This document shows positions 18,009 through 26,193 of a stretch of 64,000 nt of DNA, piece after piece. Position 1 is the first letter of the stretch, and each line of letters begins with the position of its first letter. Below the pieces are notes generated by a model that made no database searches, had not been told where the DNA came from, and saw nothing but the letters and a program-made list of their open reading frames with translations. The stretch is taken from NCBI GenBank assembly GCA_964439395.1, contig CAYTNV010000004.1, positions 75,218-139,217 on the forward strand, in the 5' to 3' direction. A program made the position numbers and the translations under genes. This DNA comes from JAUUSJ01 sp964439395. GTDB lineage: Bacteria; Bacillota; Clostridia; Lachnospirales; Lachnospiraceae.

Positions 18009-18070
18009 TCTTTTTCCATCCTCCTAGTTTTATTTTTTGCTCTCACACTTCTCAATTGACAACAAAAATA

Positions 18071-18099
18071 AGACTTCTGCTGTCTTACAACAAAAGTCT
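18071..18099 (-). terminator. Expression-platform terminator of the antiporter leader
   Basis: AGACTTCTGCTGT (18071-18083) and ACAACAAAAGTCT (18087-18099) form a 13-bp stem with two G-U pairs and a 3-base loop. On the minus strand TATTTTTG follows. The upstream arm overlaps the 3' side of the riboswitch P1, so aptamer folding should compete with termination, giving an ON switch. Confidence 0.82.
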
Positions 18100-18195
18100 C
18101 GCTACTTAGTCACTTTCCGGATTGAATAAACAATCGTATTGACGAAAAGCAAACATATCAGATATATACTTATATGCTAGCTACTCCCTTTTTTT
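18093..18195 (-). promoter_or_regulatory. yybP-ykoY (Mn2+) riboswitch
   Basis: The minus strand shows AAAAGGGAGTAGC (around 18181-18193), then CGTCAATACG, then TAGCGAGACTTTTG, the conserved pieces of the yybP-ykoY aptamer (GGGGAGUAGC, CGUCAAUUCG-like and AGCAAGACCUUU). P1 would pair AAAAG with CTTTT. It leads the antiporter gene. Loop details were not modelled. Confidence 0.8.
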
Positions 18196-18485
18196 TACTA
18201 TAACAATGAAACCCATCCTTGTCAAGACACCAATTATTTTTTTCTAAAACAATCTTATTCTCTTTTTAATGATATGCAATTATTTTCCAACACGTTGCGT
18301 TTGTCTCCACTGTTTCACAAAGTATAAATTTTGAATTATTTTCACATAAAAAACAATACGCAGGAATACAAATACTCAAAAGGGAAAATATTATATGTGA
18401 TAAATCGAAAAACAAACTCTAGTGGAACTATGGACAACCACGATTTTGTGAACAAGAAAGTTTGGAGGGTATTAGTATAGGATTT

Positions 18486-18635
18486 TTGTTTATTATCTCA
18501 GTAATTTTTATTCTAGTTGGTATTATGATATGTTTTTTAGTTGCCTCTAAGAAAATGACAAATCGTACTATGTCAGACGAGGAACAGTTAAAATGGATCC
18601 AAAAATATAATGAGAAAAAGAAAGAAAAAAATTAA
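18486..18635 (+). CDS. Small single-pass membrane peptide (49 residues), unknown
   Basis: An open frame from a TTG at 18486 encodes one hydrophobic helix (residues 2-20, FIISVIFILVGIMICFLVA) followed by a charged tail ending KKKEKN. A GGAGGG at 18464-18469 lies upstream but 16 bp from this TTG; an in-frame TTG at 18462 is the alternative and would add eight residues. A strong terminator follows 11 bp after the stop, supporting a real transcription unit. The family is not recognised. Confidence 0.5.
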   Translation: MFIISVIFILVGIMICFLVASKKMTNRTMSDEEQLKWIQKYNEKKKEKN

Positions 18636-18646
18636 AAGTAAAAAAA

Positions 18647-18693
18647 GGCTGAGTCTATACAAAGTCAATAATATTTGTATGTATAGACTAGCC
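18647..18693. terminator. Bidirectional terminator
   Basis: GGCTGAGTCTATAC (18647-18660) and GTATAGACTAGCC (18681-18693) pair closely, with TTTT on the plus strand and TTTTTTT on the minus strand. It separates the plus-strand peptide from the dehydratase genes ending at 18716. Confidence 0.82.
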
Positions 18694-18715
18694 CTTTTAT
18701 ACTATAAAAATATTT

Positions 18716-19966
18716 TTATAGTTCCGCCGCTGTGATTTCACCTGCAATAGCTGTAGCGGCTGCAGTAGCTGGGGATGCAAGATAGATTTGCACCTTAGAA
18801 GTTCCCATACGTCCGAGGAAATTACGATTGTTTGTCGCAACTACGCGTTCTCCGTCAGATAGAATACCGCCAGTACGTCCGCAGCAAAGACCACATCCTG
18901 GATGAGTAATAATAGCGCCTGCATCAGATAAAATTTCAAGCGTTCCGTCTGCCAAAGCTTGACGATATATTTTTCGACTGGCAGGAGTCACGATGAGTTT
19001 TACAAACGGAGCTACTTTCTTTCCTTTTAAAATAGAAGCTGCCCGCTGTAAATCCTCAAGACGACCGTTTGTACAAGAGCCGATAAATACCTGGTCAATT
19101 TTTGTGCCCGTAAGTGAGCTTACAGGCTTAATATTATCAACCTGAGATGGACATGCTAAAACTGGCTCAAACTCTTCTGCATTATAAGTAATCTCACGGC
19201 AATATACTGCGTCCTCATCTCCAACCAAGCTCTTTTGGAAATTATCAAGCTCGATTTCGCAGTACTGGGCTGTCTTCTCATCTGGGGAGAATACACCACA
19301 TTTTGCCCCCGCCTCGATTGCCATATTGGACATTGTCATGCGGCTTGCCACTGACATATTTTCGATAGTAGAACCCGTAAACTCAAGTGATTTATAGGTT
19401 GCCCCGTCTGCTCCAAGGTCCCCGATAAGACGAAGAATAATATCCTTTGAAGTTACATTTGCAGGAAGCGTTCCGTTAATTGTAACCTTAATTGTCTCTG
19501 GAATTTTAACCCAGAGCTCGCCAGTTCCTAAAATACTTGCCATCTCTGTGTATCCAATTCCAGATGAAAATGCACCAACACAGCCATATGTTGTTGTGTG
19601 ACTATCTGTACCAAATACGATATTGCCTGGTTTTACATAGCCAGCCTCTGTCATAAGCTGATGACAAATTCCGTCAGAGCGGTGAATATTTTTCATGCCA
19701 TACTTTCTTACAAATGCATCGCCAACTTGAAAATGTCTCGCATCATCTAACTGACTTGCTGGTACTAAATGATCATAAATCAAAACGACCTTATCAGGAT
19801 CCCAAAGTTTTGTAAATCCCATTTCCTCAAATTTATCTGCTACGAATGGAATAAAAATATCGTGAATCATGACACGGTCTACTTTAACTGTCACAATATC
19901 ACCTGCTTTTGCAGTCTCAATTCCAGTATTATGTCTCATAATTTTTTCAATAATAGTTGCTCCCAT
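18716..19966 (-). CDS. 3-isopropylmalate dehydratase-like large subunit, copy 1
   Basis: A 416-residue aconitase-superfamily large subunit of the LeuC/HacA type. The [4Fe-4S] cysteines are in IGSCTNGR (near residue 298) and HPGCGLCCG (near 358-361); other blocks are DGICHQ, GTDSHTTTYGCVGAF and TPASRKIYRQA. It works with the small subunit encoded 11 bp upstream. LeuA and LeuB are absent here, so isopropylmalate, homoaconitate, dimethylmalate or related hydroxy-acids are all possible substrates. It is a distant paralog of the copy at 20594. Confidence 0.9.
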   Translation of the reverse strand: MGATIIEKIMRHNTGIETAKAGDIVTVKVDRVMIHDIFIPFVADKFEEMGFTKLWDPDKVVLIYDHLVPASQLDDARHFQVGDAFVRKYGMKNIHRSDGICHQLMTEAGYVKPGNIVFGTDSHTTTYGCVGAFSSGIGYTEMASILGTGELWVKIPETIKVTINGTLPANVTSKDIILRLIGDLGADGATYKSLEFTGSTIENMSVASRMTMSNMAIEAGAKCGVFSPDEKTAQYCEIELDNFQKSLVGDEDAVYCREITYNAEEFEPVLACPSQVDNIKPVSSLTGTKIDQVFIGSCTNGRLEDLQRAASILKGKKVAPFVKLIVTPASRKIYRQALADGTLEILSDAGAIITHPGCGLCCGRTGGILSDGERVVATNNRNFLGRMGTSKVQIYLASPATAAATAIAGEITAAEL

Positions 19967-19977
19967 AAACTTCCCTC

Positions 19978-20472
19978 CTAATCTAAACCGTTACGCTTGC
20001 GCATTGCTTTTACAAGACCACCAGCGTTAATAATTTCTAATAGATTGTCAGGTAGGGAAGAGATAGGATAAGACTTACCGTTATATGCAACGCAAGAACC
20101 TATATTTACCTCAATTGTATCGCCCTCTTTTATATCATCACGGAGATTGGCATTTTCAATTAAGAGAAGTCCGTTATTGATGGAATTTCGATAGAAAATG
20201 CGTGCGAAAGATTTTGCAATAATGCATTTAATTCCAAGTGCTTGGATAACCTCTGGAGCCTGCTCTCTAGAAGAACCACATCCAAAGTTTTTGCCAGCGA
20301 CAATAATATCACCTGGCTGAATGAGCCCAGCTAATTCAGGGCGAAGAGGACTAAAAGCAAAAGGCTTCATGTCCTCAACTGTTTTTAAAGCAAGATACTC
20401 TGTTGGAATAATAATATCTGTATCAATATCATCGCCGAGTATCCAAACCTTTCCAGTATATGTTTCACTCAT
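19978..20472 (-). CDS. 3-isopropylmalate dehydratase-like small subunit, copy 1
   Basis: About 164 residues, the swivelling domain of the aconitase family (LeuD-like). It shows GDDIDTDIIIPTEYLALKT, the GKNFGCGSSREQAPEV loop that contacts substrate, and SFARIFYRNSINNGLL. The substrate-selecting loop reads YLAL, unlike the YLRT or YLVM loops described for methanogen homoaconitase and isopropylmalate isomerase. The frame opens at 20490, but AAGGAG precedes the ATG at 20472. Confidence 0.9.
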   Translation of the reverse strand: MSETYTGKVWILGDDIDTDIIIPTEYLALKTVEDMKPFAFSPLRPELAGLIQPGDIIVAGKNFGCGSSREQAPEVIQALGIKCIIAKSFARIFYRNSINNGLLLIENANLRDDIKEGDTIEVNIGSCVAYNGKSYPISSLPDNLLEIINAGGLVKAMRKRNGLD

Positions 20473-20593
20473 TTTAATTCTCCTTGTCATTTTATGTTTG
20501 CTATACTATGGTCACTAAACTCGTAAAAAAAATTATTAAGCAACCAAATATTTATACTCACTAGACTGGAAAAACTTGCGTCAAGTGTTTTTA

Positions 20594-21844
20594 TTAGACC
20601 ATATCTGCAGTAGCAATTTCTCCCTTAATAGCGGATGCAGTAACGGTAGCTGCACTTGCCAAATATACAAAAGAATCGCGATGTCCAGCACGTCCTTTAA
20701 AGTTGCGAGTTCCAGTGCTAATAAGTACTTCTCCCTCACCAATAACGCCCTGACAGCTTCCCCAACATACGCTACAGTTAGGATTCATTACAATTGCTCC
20801 AGCTTCCATGAAAATATCTAAAATGCCTTCCTTCATTGCCTGCTGATACACGGCGCGGCTTGCTGGAACAACTAAAAATCGAACCTCTGGACTGACTTTT
20901 TTACCCTTAATAATAGAAGCCCCAACTCTTAAATCCTCTAAACGTCCATTATTACAGGAGCCTAAAAATGCCTCATTGATTTTTACTCCGAGACTTTCCT
21001 TTGCAGGAACAACATTGTCCACAAAATGAGGTTTTGCAACAATTGGATTGATTTCACTTAAGTCAATATCATAGACCTCGGCAAAAATAGCATCCTCATC
21101 ACTTTTAAAAATTGCTTTTGGATCACGTCCATGTTCTTTTAAATAATCCATAGCAATATCATCCACTTCCATAAGTGCTGTCTTAGCACCAGCCTCCACG
21201 CAGAGATTGCAGATAGAGATACGATCACTCATAGTAAGGCTTGCAAGTCCCTCACCGCCAAATTCCATTGCTTTATAGTTTGCTCCATTTGCACCGATTC
21301 TTCCGATAATAGTAAGAATCAAATCACGAGCATATACACCCTCCGGGAGTGTTCCTTTCAAATTAAAGCGGAGTGTCTCAGGAACTAAAAGCCAAGAAGT
21401 CCCAGTTACCATAGCATATAAATAATCTGTACATCCAACTCCAGTTCCAAATGCGCCAAGTGCACCGTAAGCACAAGTATGACTGTCCGCGCCAAAGATT
21501 AATTCTCCTGGACGAACATGATTTTCCATCATAACTTGATGACATACCCCTTCACCTTCGTAAAATTTAATTCCATGCTCCCTTGCAAAGTCACGCATTT
21601 TTTTGTGGGACGCAGCTGTTTTTGGGCTGTCAGATGGAATATTATGATCCACAATCCATACAAGCTTATCTACATCAGCGATATGTGGATTTTTTAATTT
21701 TGTATTATACATGTCAATTGTCAGATGAGTTGTTCCATCATTACTCATTAATCTATCTAATTCCACTGTCTGGATATCACCCGCTTTACAGCTTTCAACA
21801 CCAGCAGCATAAGCAATAATTTTTTCAGCCATTGTCATTCCCAT
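20594..21844 (-). CDS. 3-isopropylmalate dehydratase-like large subunit, copy 2
   Basis: A 416-residue LeuC/HacA-type protein with iron-sulfur cysteines in LGSCNNGRLED (near residue 298) and NPNCSVCWG (near 357-360), plus EGVCHQ, GADSHTCAYGALGAFGTGVG and VPASRAVYQQA. It has the same length as copy 1 but differs widely in sequence, including GSCNNG in place of GSCTNG, so it is an old paralog rather than a fresh duplicate. Its small subunit ends 3 bp upstream. Substrate unknown. Confidence 0.9.
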   Translation of the reverse strand: MGMTMAEKIIAYAAGVESCKAGDIQTVELDRLMSNDGTTHLTIDMYNTKLKNPHIADVDKLVWIVDHNIPSDSPKTAASHKKMRDFAREHGIKFYEGEGVCHQVMMENHVRPGELIFGADSHTCAYGALGAFGTGVGCTDYLYAMVTGTSWLLVPETLRFNLKGTLPEGVYARDLILTIIGRIGANGANYKAMEFGGEGLASLTMSDRISICNLCVEAGAKTALMEVDDIAMDYLKEHGRDPKAIFKSDEDAIFAEVYDIDLSEINPIVAKPHFVDNVVPAKESLGVKINEAFLGSCNNGRLEDLRVGASIIKGKKVSPEVRFLVVPASRAVYQQAMKEGILDIFMEAGAIVMNPNCSVCWGSCQGVIGEGEVLISTGTRNFKGRAGHRDSFVYLASAATVTASAIKGEIATADMV

Positions 21845-21847
21845 ATC

Positions 21848-22321
21848 TTACACCTCCTTATTCAGTGACGCAATAAGACCACCCTGATCGAGGATACTTT
21901 GCATCTGTATTGGAAGCTTTGTACAAGTAAATGTCTGTCCATTTGCCTTGATGATTCCGTCCTCAAGAAGAAGTTCCATCTCGTCTTGGTCTGCCACATT
22001 GTCATATAAATCTTTACATACAATAACGGGAAGTCCGATATTAATTGCATTGCGATAAAAAATTCTGGCAAATGATTTGGCGATAACTGCTTTTACTCCA
22101 AGAGCCTTTAATACACTTGGCGCCTGCTCTCTAGAAGAACCACATCCAAAGTTTTCACATGCGACAACGAAGTCTCCAGGCTGTACTTTTTTTGCAAAAT
22201 CAGCATCTAGAGATTCAAAAGTATATTTTTTCATTTCCTCGATTGTGGGAAATAAAAGGTACTGGGAAGCAATAATTTGGTCTGTATCTACATCAGTATG
22301 AAATCTGAAAATTTTTCCCAT
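21848..22321 (-). CDS. 3-isopropylmalate dehydratase-like small subunit, copy 2
   Basis: About 157 residues, with HTDVDTDQIIASQYLLFPT, CENFGCGSSREQAPSV and SFARIFYRNAINIGLPV. The specificity loop reads YLLF against YLAL in copy 1, suggesting different substrates. AAAGGAGG precedes the ATG at 22321; the open frame begins at 22348 but those codons contain the ribosome site. It is the first gene of the four-gene dehydratase run. Confidence 0.9.
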   Translation of the reverse strand: MGKIFRFHTDVDTDQIIASQYLLFPTIEEMKKYTFESLDADFAKKVQPGDFVVACENFGCGSSREQAPSVLKALGVKAVIAKSFARIFYRNAINIGLPVIVCKDLYDNVADQDEMELLLEDGIIKANGQTFTCTKLPIQMQSILDQGGLIASLNKEV

Positions 22322-22450
22322 AAAAATTCCTCCTTTATTTAAATTCATATTGGCTAGATAATTAGTTTTTTAACTAGTGTATATTCTCATCGGTATCCAT
22401 CTGTATGTTTTCTAAAGATAAATGGAATAATTAATAATTACTAGTGTTCT

Positions 22451-22549
22451 GTTTCATACCTATATTTCCTTATTATAAAGGAGGAAGAACAGAAAATCAA
22501 CAACAGGACTATGCATCTTTTATAGAAAAACCTATAGGTTTTGAAACAG
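22451..22549. repeat. Inverted repeat in the 22349-22730 divergent gap
   Basis: CTGTTTCATACCTATA (about 22450-22465) is nearly the reverse complement of TATAGGTTTTGAAACAG (about 22533-22549), about 67 bp apart. The latter 17-mer recurs exactly at about 63047-63063. The gap otherwise holds the promoters of the dehydratase operon and of the plus-strand hydrolase. A short open frame between the arms (to a TAG near 22576) shows no recognisable start. Confidence 0.4.
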
Positions 22550-22730
22550 ATTCCAACAGATTAAAGGAAAAATAGTTTATTCTCCAACACTTTATTTGAC
22601 GAGAAAAAAGATTTTTCGTATAATAAACAATAAAATAGATTATTTTCATGTTTTAGAAAAACTATATATATTTTATTTCACAAAATTATAAAACAATATT
22701 TTCAATTGCATTTAAGAAAGGAAGAAATAA

Positions 22731-23255
22731 ATGAAAAAAACATTAATTGTAGTAGATATGCAAAACGACTTTATTGATGGCTCACTTGGAACAGCTGAGG
22801 CAGTAGCTATTGTTCCAAAAGTAAAAGAAAAAATTGCTGCATATGCAGCGGCAGGATATGAAATTATTTACACAAGAGACACACATGGGGAAGATTATTT
22901 AGATACACCAGAAGGCAAAAATCTTCCTGTAAAACATTGCATAAAGGGAACAGACGGTTGGCAGATAGCAGACGGTCTTTATATAGACGGCTGCAAATGT
23001 ATCGATAAACCAAATTTTGGCTGGCCATATTGGAATGAGATGGAACTAGAAGACATTGAACTTATCGGACTTTGCACAGATATTTGTGTTGTATCCAACG
23101 CATTAATAATAAAAGCCGTATTCCCAGATGCAAAAGTATCTGTAGATGCTTCCTGCTGCGCTGGAGTAACAGCAGAGACACATAAAGCAGCTATTGAGAC
23201 GATGAAAATGTGTCAAATAACTATTGTGAACTATCACGCACCTAAAAGTATGTAA
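22731..23255 (+). CDS. Cysteine hydrolase, isochorismatase/nicotinamidase fold
   Basis: A 174-residue protein with the catalytic triad visible: Asp in VVDMQNDFIDG (near residue 8), Lys in KCIDKPNFG (near 93), and Cys in GLCTDICVVSNAL (near 129). The metal-site aspartate and histidine of true nicotinamidases may lie in TRDTHGEDY. Nicotinamidase (NAD salvage) is the best guess; other amidases share the fold. AAGAAAGGAAG precedes the ATG. It is monocistronic. Confidence 0.85.
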   Translation: MKKTLIVVDMQNDFIDGSLGTAEAVAIVPKVKEKIAAYAAAGYEIIYTRDTHGEDYLDTPEGKNLPVKHCIKGTDGWQIADGLYIDGCKCIDKPNFGWPYWNEMELEDIELIGLCTDICVVSNALIIKAVFPDAKVSVDASCCAGVTAETHKAAIETMKMCQITIVNYHAPKSM

Positions 23256-23302
23256 CTTCCAAGGAGCTTCACTCCTATTTAAAAAGTTTAGTATTTAAGT
23301 TT

Positions 23303-23520
23303 TCACCTGGATACCCAGGCACCTCTTATTCTTATAGGCGTGTTCACTTCGCCTCTACTGTATAGAACTGTAAGACGCACAACATTACTTCTACACAAAA
23401 TATTGAATGCACCATTTATATCTGCATTAAATATAATACCATTCTTTGTTTTATCTATTCTCCTATGAATGCGATTTCCACTAAAAGGATAGCTTTGCGG
23501 ATTATCCGCATTGTAAACAG
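23303..23520 (-). pseudogene. C-terminal remnant of a TnpB-family protein
   Basis: About 70 codons reading NRIHRRIDKTKNGIIFNADINGAFNILCR then SRGEVNTPIRIR, in parts: NADINGAFNIL is the last RuvC block of a TnpB subgroup different from the one next door. The upstream part of this frame (to 23629) is merely the end sequence of the neighbouring element read through. The N-terminal four-fifths of the gene is missing, and no matching piece lies on the other side of the neighbouring element. Confidence 0.75.
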
Positions 23521-23530
23521 GCTTGACACT

Positions 23531-23551
23531 CCCCATGCCTAAAGGCAGGGG
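23531..23551 (-). repeat. Right-end hairpin of the IS605-type element
   Basis: CCCC-A-TGCC (23531-23539) pairs with GGCA-GGGG (23544-23551) around TAAA. On the minus strand it is followed by AGTGTCAAG, the likely element end. Confidence 0.6.
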
Positions 23552-23668
23552 ATTGTTACTACTTGCCACTGCATAGTGGCTGACCAGTCCATTTCTGGTA
23601 GGTCGTAGTGCAAGATATGGGTATGCCATTACCCATCCTAGAGCAGAACATATAGTTCTCTAGGCAGT

Positions 23669-24384
23669 TTATCTGTTACCAACAAACTCAGTTGAATTGC
23701 AAATATTCATAGCACCCTATTCATAGCACCCAAAAGGTCTCTATGGATATGGAATCCACATTCACAAGTATAATTTCTATCATTAGCATGATGTATCCTT
23801 CCACAAATCGGACATTTTTGGCTTGTGTACGCTGGGTTTATATATTCAACGAATATGCCTGCAAGTTTCGCTTTGTATTCTATAAACTGTGCGAGTCTAT
23901 GGAATGACCATGTATGCAGACTATGGTTGTTTTTACGACTTGTTCTTGTCGTAGAGCGTATATTTTGAAGCTGCTCTAACTTTATTGTTTTTACATTATG
24001 GTCTACCGCCGTTTTTATAATGTCATGGCTTAGTTTATGGTCAATATCTCGCATGATACGTTGTTCTTTATCATTTATACGCTTAATAGCTTCAGGCTTT
24101 TTTGCCTTTTGAAGCTTTTGACGAAGATATTTATAATGTCTACGCATATATTTATTTTTACGACCATTCCCATAAAACTTAACGCTGCTATCTGAACAAT
24201 AACTTACAGCAGGACATTCAATGCCAAGGTCAACGCCCATCGCATTACCATCTGAAACAAAGTCGGTAATCATGGAAAAGCCTTCACATTTCATGACAAT
24301 AAAGGCACAGATCATAGCGTGGTTTGAAAAACCTTTCCTTCTGGTTTTAGAGAATTCAGGAACAGAGGTTGCTATGCCTCGCAA
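23669..24384 (-). pseudogene. tnpB: TnpB nuclease, N-terminally deleted and frameshifted by a 14-bp duplication
   Basis: The open frame 24384-23707 (225 codons) carries RuvC block I GVDLGIECPA, block II TIKLEQLQNIR, the zinc ribbon CPICGRIHHANDRNYTCECG and block III HRDLLGAMN. About 150 residues of the usual N-terminal nucleic-acid-binding region are missing. At 23704-23731 the unit TATTCATAGCACCC is tandemly duplicated; 14 bp shifts the frame and gives an early stop. With one copy removed the reading continues LLGAMNICNSTEFVGNR to a stop at 23669-23671, a normal TnpB ending. Nuclease residues are kept but the protein is unlikely to work. Confidence 0.82.
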
Positions 24385-24455
24385 ACCTGCATAAATACTG
24401 AATATGCGGAGTTTTGCTCATGGCTATTAAGTAAAATATATGTAGGTGATAAATC

Positions 24456-24493
24456 GCTTAACCCCCATTGCCTAAGGGCAATGGGGGTTAAGC
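24456..24493. repeat. Left-end hairpin of the IS605-type element
   Basis: A 17-bp perfect stem: GCTTAACCCCCATTGCC (24456-24472), loop TAAG, then its complement (24477-24493). It lies 70 bp before the tnpB frame and 16 bp from the GH32 stop codon, so it might also act as a terminator for GH32 transcripts. Confidence 0.7.
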
Positions 24494-24508
24494 TCCAAAT
24501 TTATAAAA

Positions 24509-25993
24509 CTATTCTATAACAATATCATATTTCTCAACATCCATCCATGCCTCTCCCTTTGCCTCAAAGGATATTCCCTCTGCCTCCAAAGGTGTATAAA
24601 AACATGCTGACATTACCTGCTCTCCATCATTAATGAAAACTTCAGCAGAAAAACGGTCCAATATAATTCTAAATTTAATCTTTCCATCCTGATCACGAAC
24701 TGGTGCTTTTCTTTTATGTACAACATTCAGACAATATCCTGAATTCTCACGGTTAAACTCAACAAGATTTTTATGCGGCTGATAAATAACAGATGTACTA
24801 TACTCCCCATTTTCTGCAATATTAATCTTAAATTCCTCATATAAATCTTCTATAAGAGAAGGACGAACCTCAACTGTCATATCAACAACTCTACCAGATA
24901 CATCTGGAATTTCTGTCTTTTCCACTACCTTTAATCCTTCGCATAGAATGCCGTTTGCACGATAATTAGCAAGTTCACGAACTGGATTTTGGATAAGTTT
25001 CCCATCTTTTTCACTTAACTCGCGTGGAAAAGTTAACTGACCCATCCACTGATACTGATGAGGATGAAATCTAGTTGTCTCCCATGCCTGCATCCATCCA
25101 ATCATAATTCTTCTTCCATCTTCTGTCTCCAATGTTTGTGGCGCATAAAAATCTAAACCAAAATCAACTGGAATCACGTTCTCTCTTGTAAATTTATGAG
25201 TTTCTCTCTCATAGCTTCCCACAAGACAGATTACATCATTTCCATTGTGAAATTCTAAGCCCTTTGCACGCATCTCCTGTGGAGAAGTAAGGATGAAGGC
25301 TTTCCCATCTATTTCAAAGAAATCTGGACACTCCCACATTTTTCCATATTTATTTTTACAAGAATCCAAGGTTGTCACATACTCCCAATTCATGACATCC
25401 TTGCTCTCAAATAATAAGATGGCTCCGCTATCATCTGCTGTGCGATTGCCAACAACAGCATAATAACATTCGTCTTTTTTGTCATACCAAATCTTAGGGT
25501 CTCTAAAATCGCGTGGACTATTTCCTTCTGGAAGATTTTTCACTGTAAGAACTGGATTACCTTCATATTTCTCATAATCAATTCCATCTCCAAAGGCAAG
25601 ACATTGTGTCTGTCTACAACTTGGCGTATTGTCTATTCCCTTCACACCTGTATACATAAGAAGTTGACGACCATCCGGAAGCTCTGTCGCACTACCAGAG
25701 AAACAGCCACCTACATCATATTCCATATCCGGACCTATCGCTACTGGTAATCTCTCCCATTTAATGAAATCTTTGCTCTTTACATGTCCCCAATGCATTG
25801 GCCCCCAATTCACATCATATGGATAATACTGATAAAATAAATGATACTCTCCCTTATAAATAGAAAATCCATTTGGATCATTTAACCAACCTACCCATGG
25901 GGTGATATGAAAAGCTGGTCTCTCCATAGGTTGAATCTGTTCACTGTATATTTTTTCATATTTTCTCGCTTCTAATAATAACTGACTATTCAT
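24509..25993 (-). CDS. GH32 sucrose-6-phosphate hydrolase / beta-fructosidase
   Basis: A 494-residue GH32 enzyme without signal peptide. The nucleophile is the Asp of WLNDPNGF (near residue 38), the transition-state Asp is in FRDPKIWY, and the acid Glu is in MWECPDFF. A C-terminal beta-sandwich follows (about 350-494). It hydrolyses fructosyl bonds inside the cell. The locus imports through an ABC system rather than a PTS, so unphosphorylated sucrose or short fructo-oligosaccharides are more likely substrates than sucrose-6-phosphate. Confidence 0.93.
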   Translation of the reverse strand: MNSQLLLEARKYEKIYSEQIQPMERPAFHITPWVGWLNDPNGFSIYKGEYHLFYQYYPYDVNWGPMHWGHVKSKDFIKWERLPVAIGPDMEYDVGGCFSGSATELPDGRQLLMYTGVKGIDNTPSCRQTQCLAFGDGIDYEKYEGNPVLTVKNLPEGNSPRDFRDPKIWYDKKDECYYAVVGNRTADDSGAILLFESKDVMNWEYVTTLDSCKNKYGKMWECPDFFEIDGKAFILTSPQEMRAKGLEFHNGNDVICLVGSYERETHKFTRENVIPVDFGLDFYAPQTLETEDGRRIMIGWMQAWETTRFHPHQYQWMGQLTFPRELSEKDGKLIQNPVRELANYRANGILCEGLKVVEKTEIPDVSGRVVDMTVEVRPSLIEDLYEEFKINIAENGEYSTSVIYQPHKNLVEFNRENSGYCLNVVHKRKAPVRDQDGKIKFRIILDRFSAEVFINDGEQVMSACFYTPLEAEGISFEAKGEAWMDVEKYDIVIE

Positions 25994-26105
25994 GCCTTTA
26001 CCTCACTTCTCTTTCTTTACTTCTCATCATTTTCACTGCAATATATTTGTAGTTAAATATATCAATTCCAAATTTTTTAAATATATCATAAAATATTTAT
26101 ATACC

Positions 26106-26119
26106 TGGAATCGTTTCCA
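26106..26119. promoter_or_regulatory. LacI-type operator before the GH32 gene
   Basis: TGGAATCGTTTCCA, a 14-bp palindrome with central CG, about 110 bp upstream of the GH32 start. It differs by one base from the two sites before the binding-protein gene at 30850 and 30915, tying the genes into one regulon. Confidence 0.75.
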
Positions 26120-26193
26120 TGTATTTTAAAAAAACGTTACTTCGCACAGCTATGATGAATATCTCAATATATATGTGAAGTACCGCTTTTTGT

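Larger units (their letters stand above)
23521..24495 (-). mobile_element. Decayed IS200/IS605-type (tnpB-only) element
   Basis: The element is bounded by hairpins typical of this family: one at 23531-23551 (CCCC-TGCC against GGCA-GGGG) beyond the tnpB 3' end, and a 17-bp perfect one at 24456-24493. It encodes only a TnpB, with no TnpA. The tnpB 3' region and right end would form the omega RNA. There is no target-site duplication, as expected for this family. It abuts the remnant of another TnpB gene. Confidence 0.7.

Noticed and set aside
17245..18027. Plus-strand frames over the antiporter gene
   Set aside because: They are antisense shadows of a membrane protein gene with clear CaCA motifs on the minus strand.
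18716..22321. Recent duplication of a leuCD pair
   Set aside because: The two large subunits differ at very many positions, including the active-site GSC block and most of the N-terminal region, so they are old paralogs.
22470..22576. Possible small protein or remnant ending near 22576 (frame with YASFIEKPIGFETD)
   Set aside because: It begins only at a weak GTG, spans the inverted repeat and matches no family I know; evidence is too thin.
23521..23629. N-terminal part of the frame 23303-23629 (MAYPYLALRP...)
   Set aside because: This is the right-end sequence of the IS605-type element read through into the TnpB remnant, not a protein start.
26041..26160. Catabolite-repression (cre) site before GH32
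   Set aside because: The only good palindrome, TGGAATCGTTTCCA, matches the two sites of the local LacI operator better than the cre consensus.
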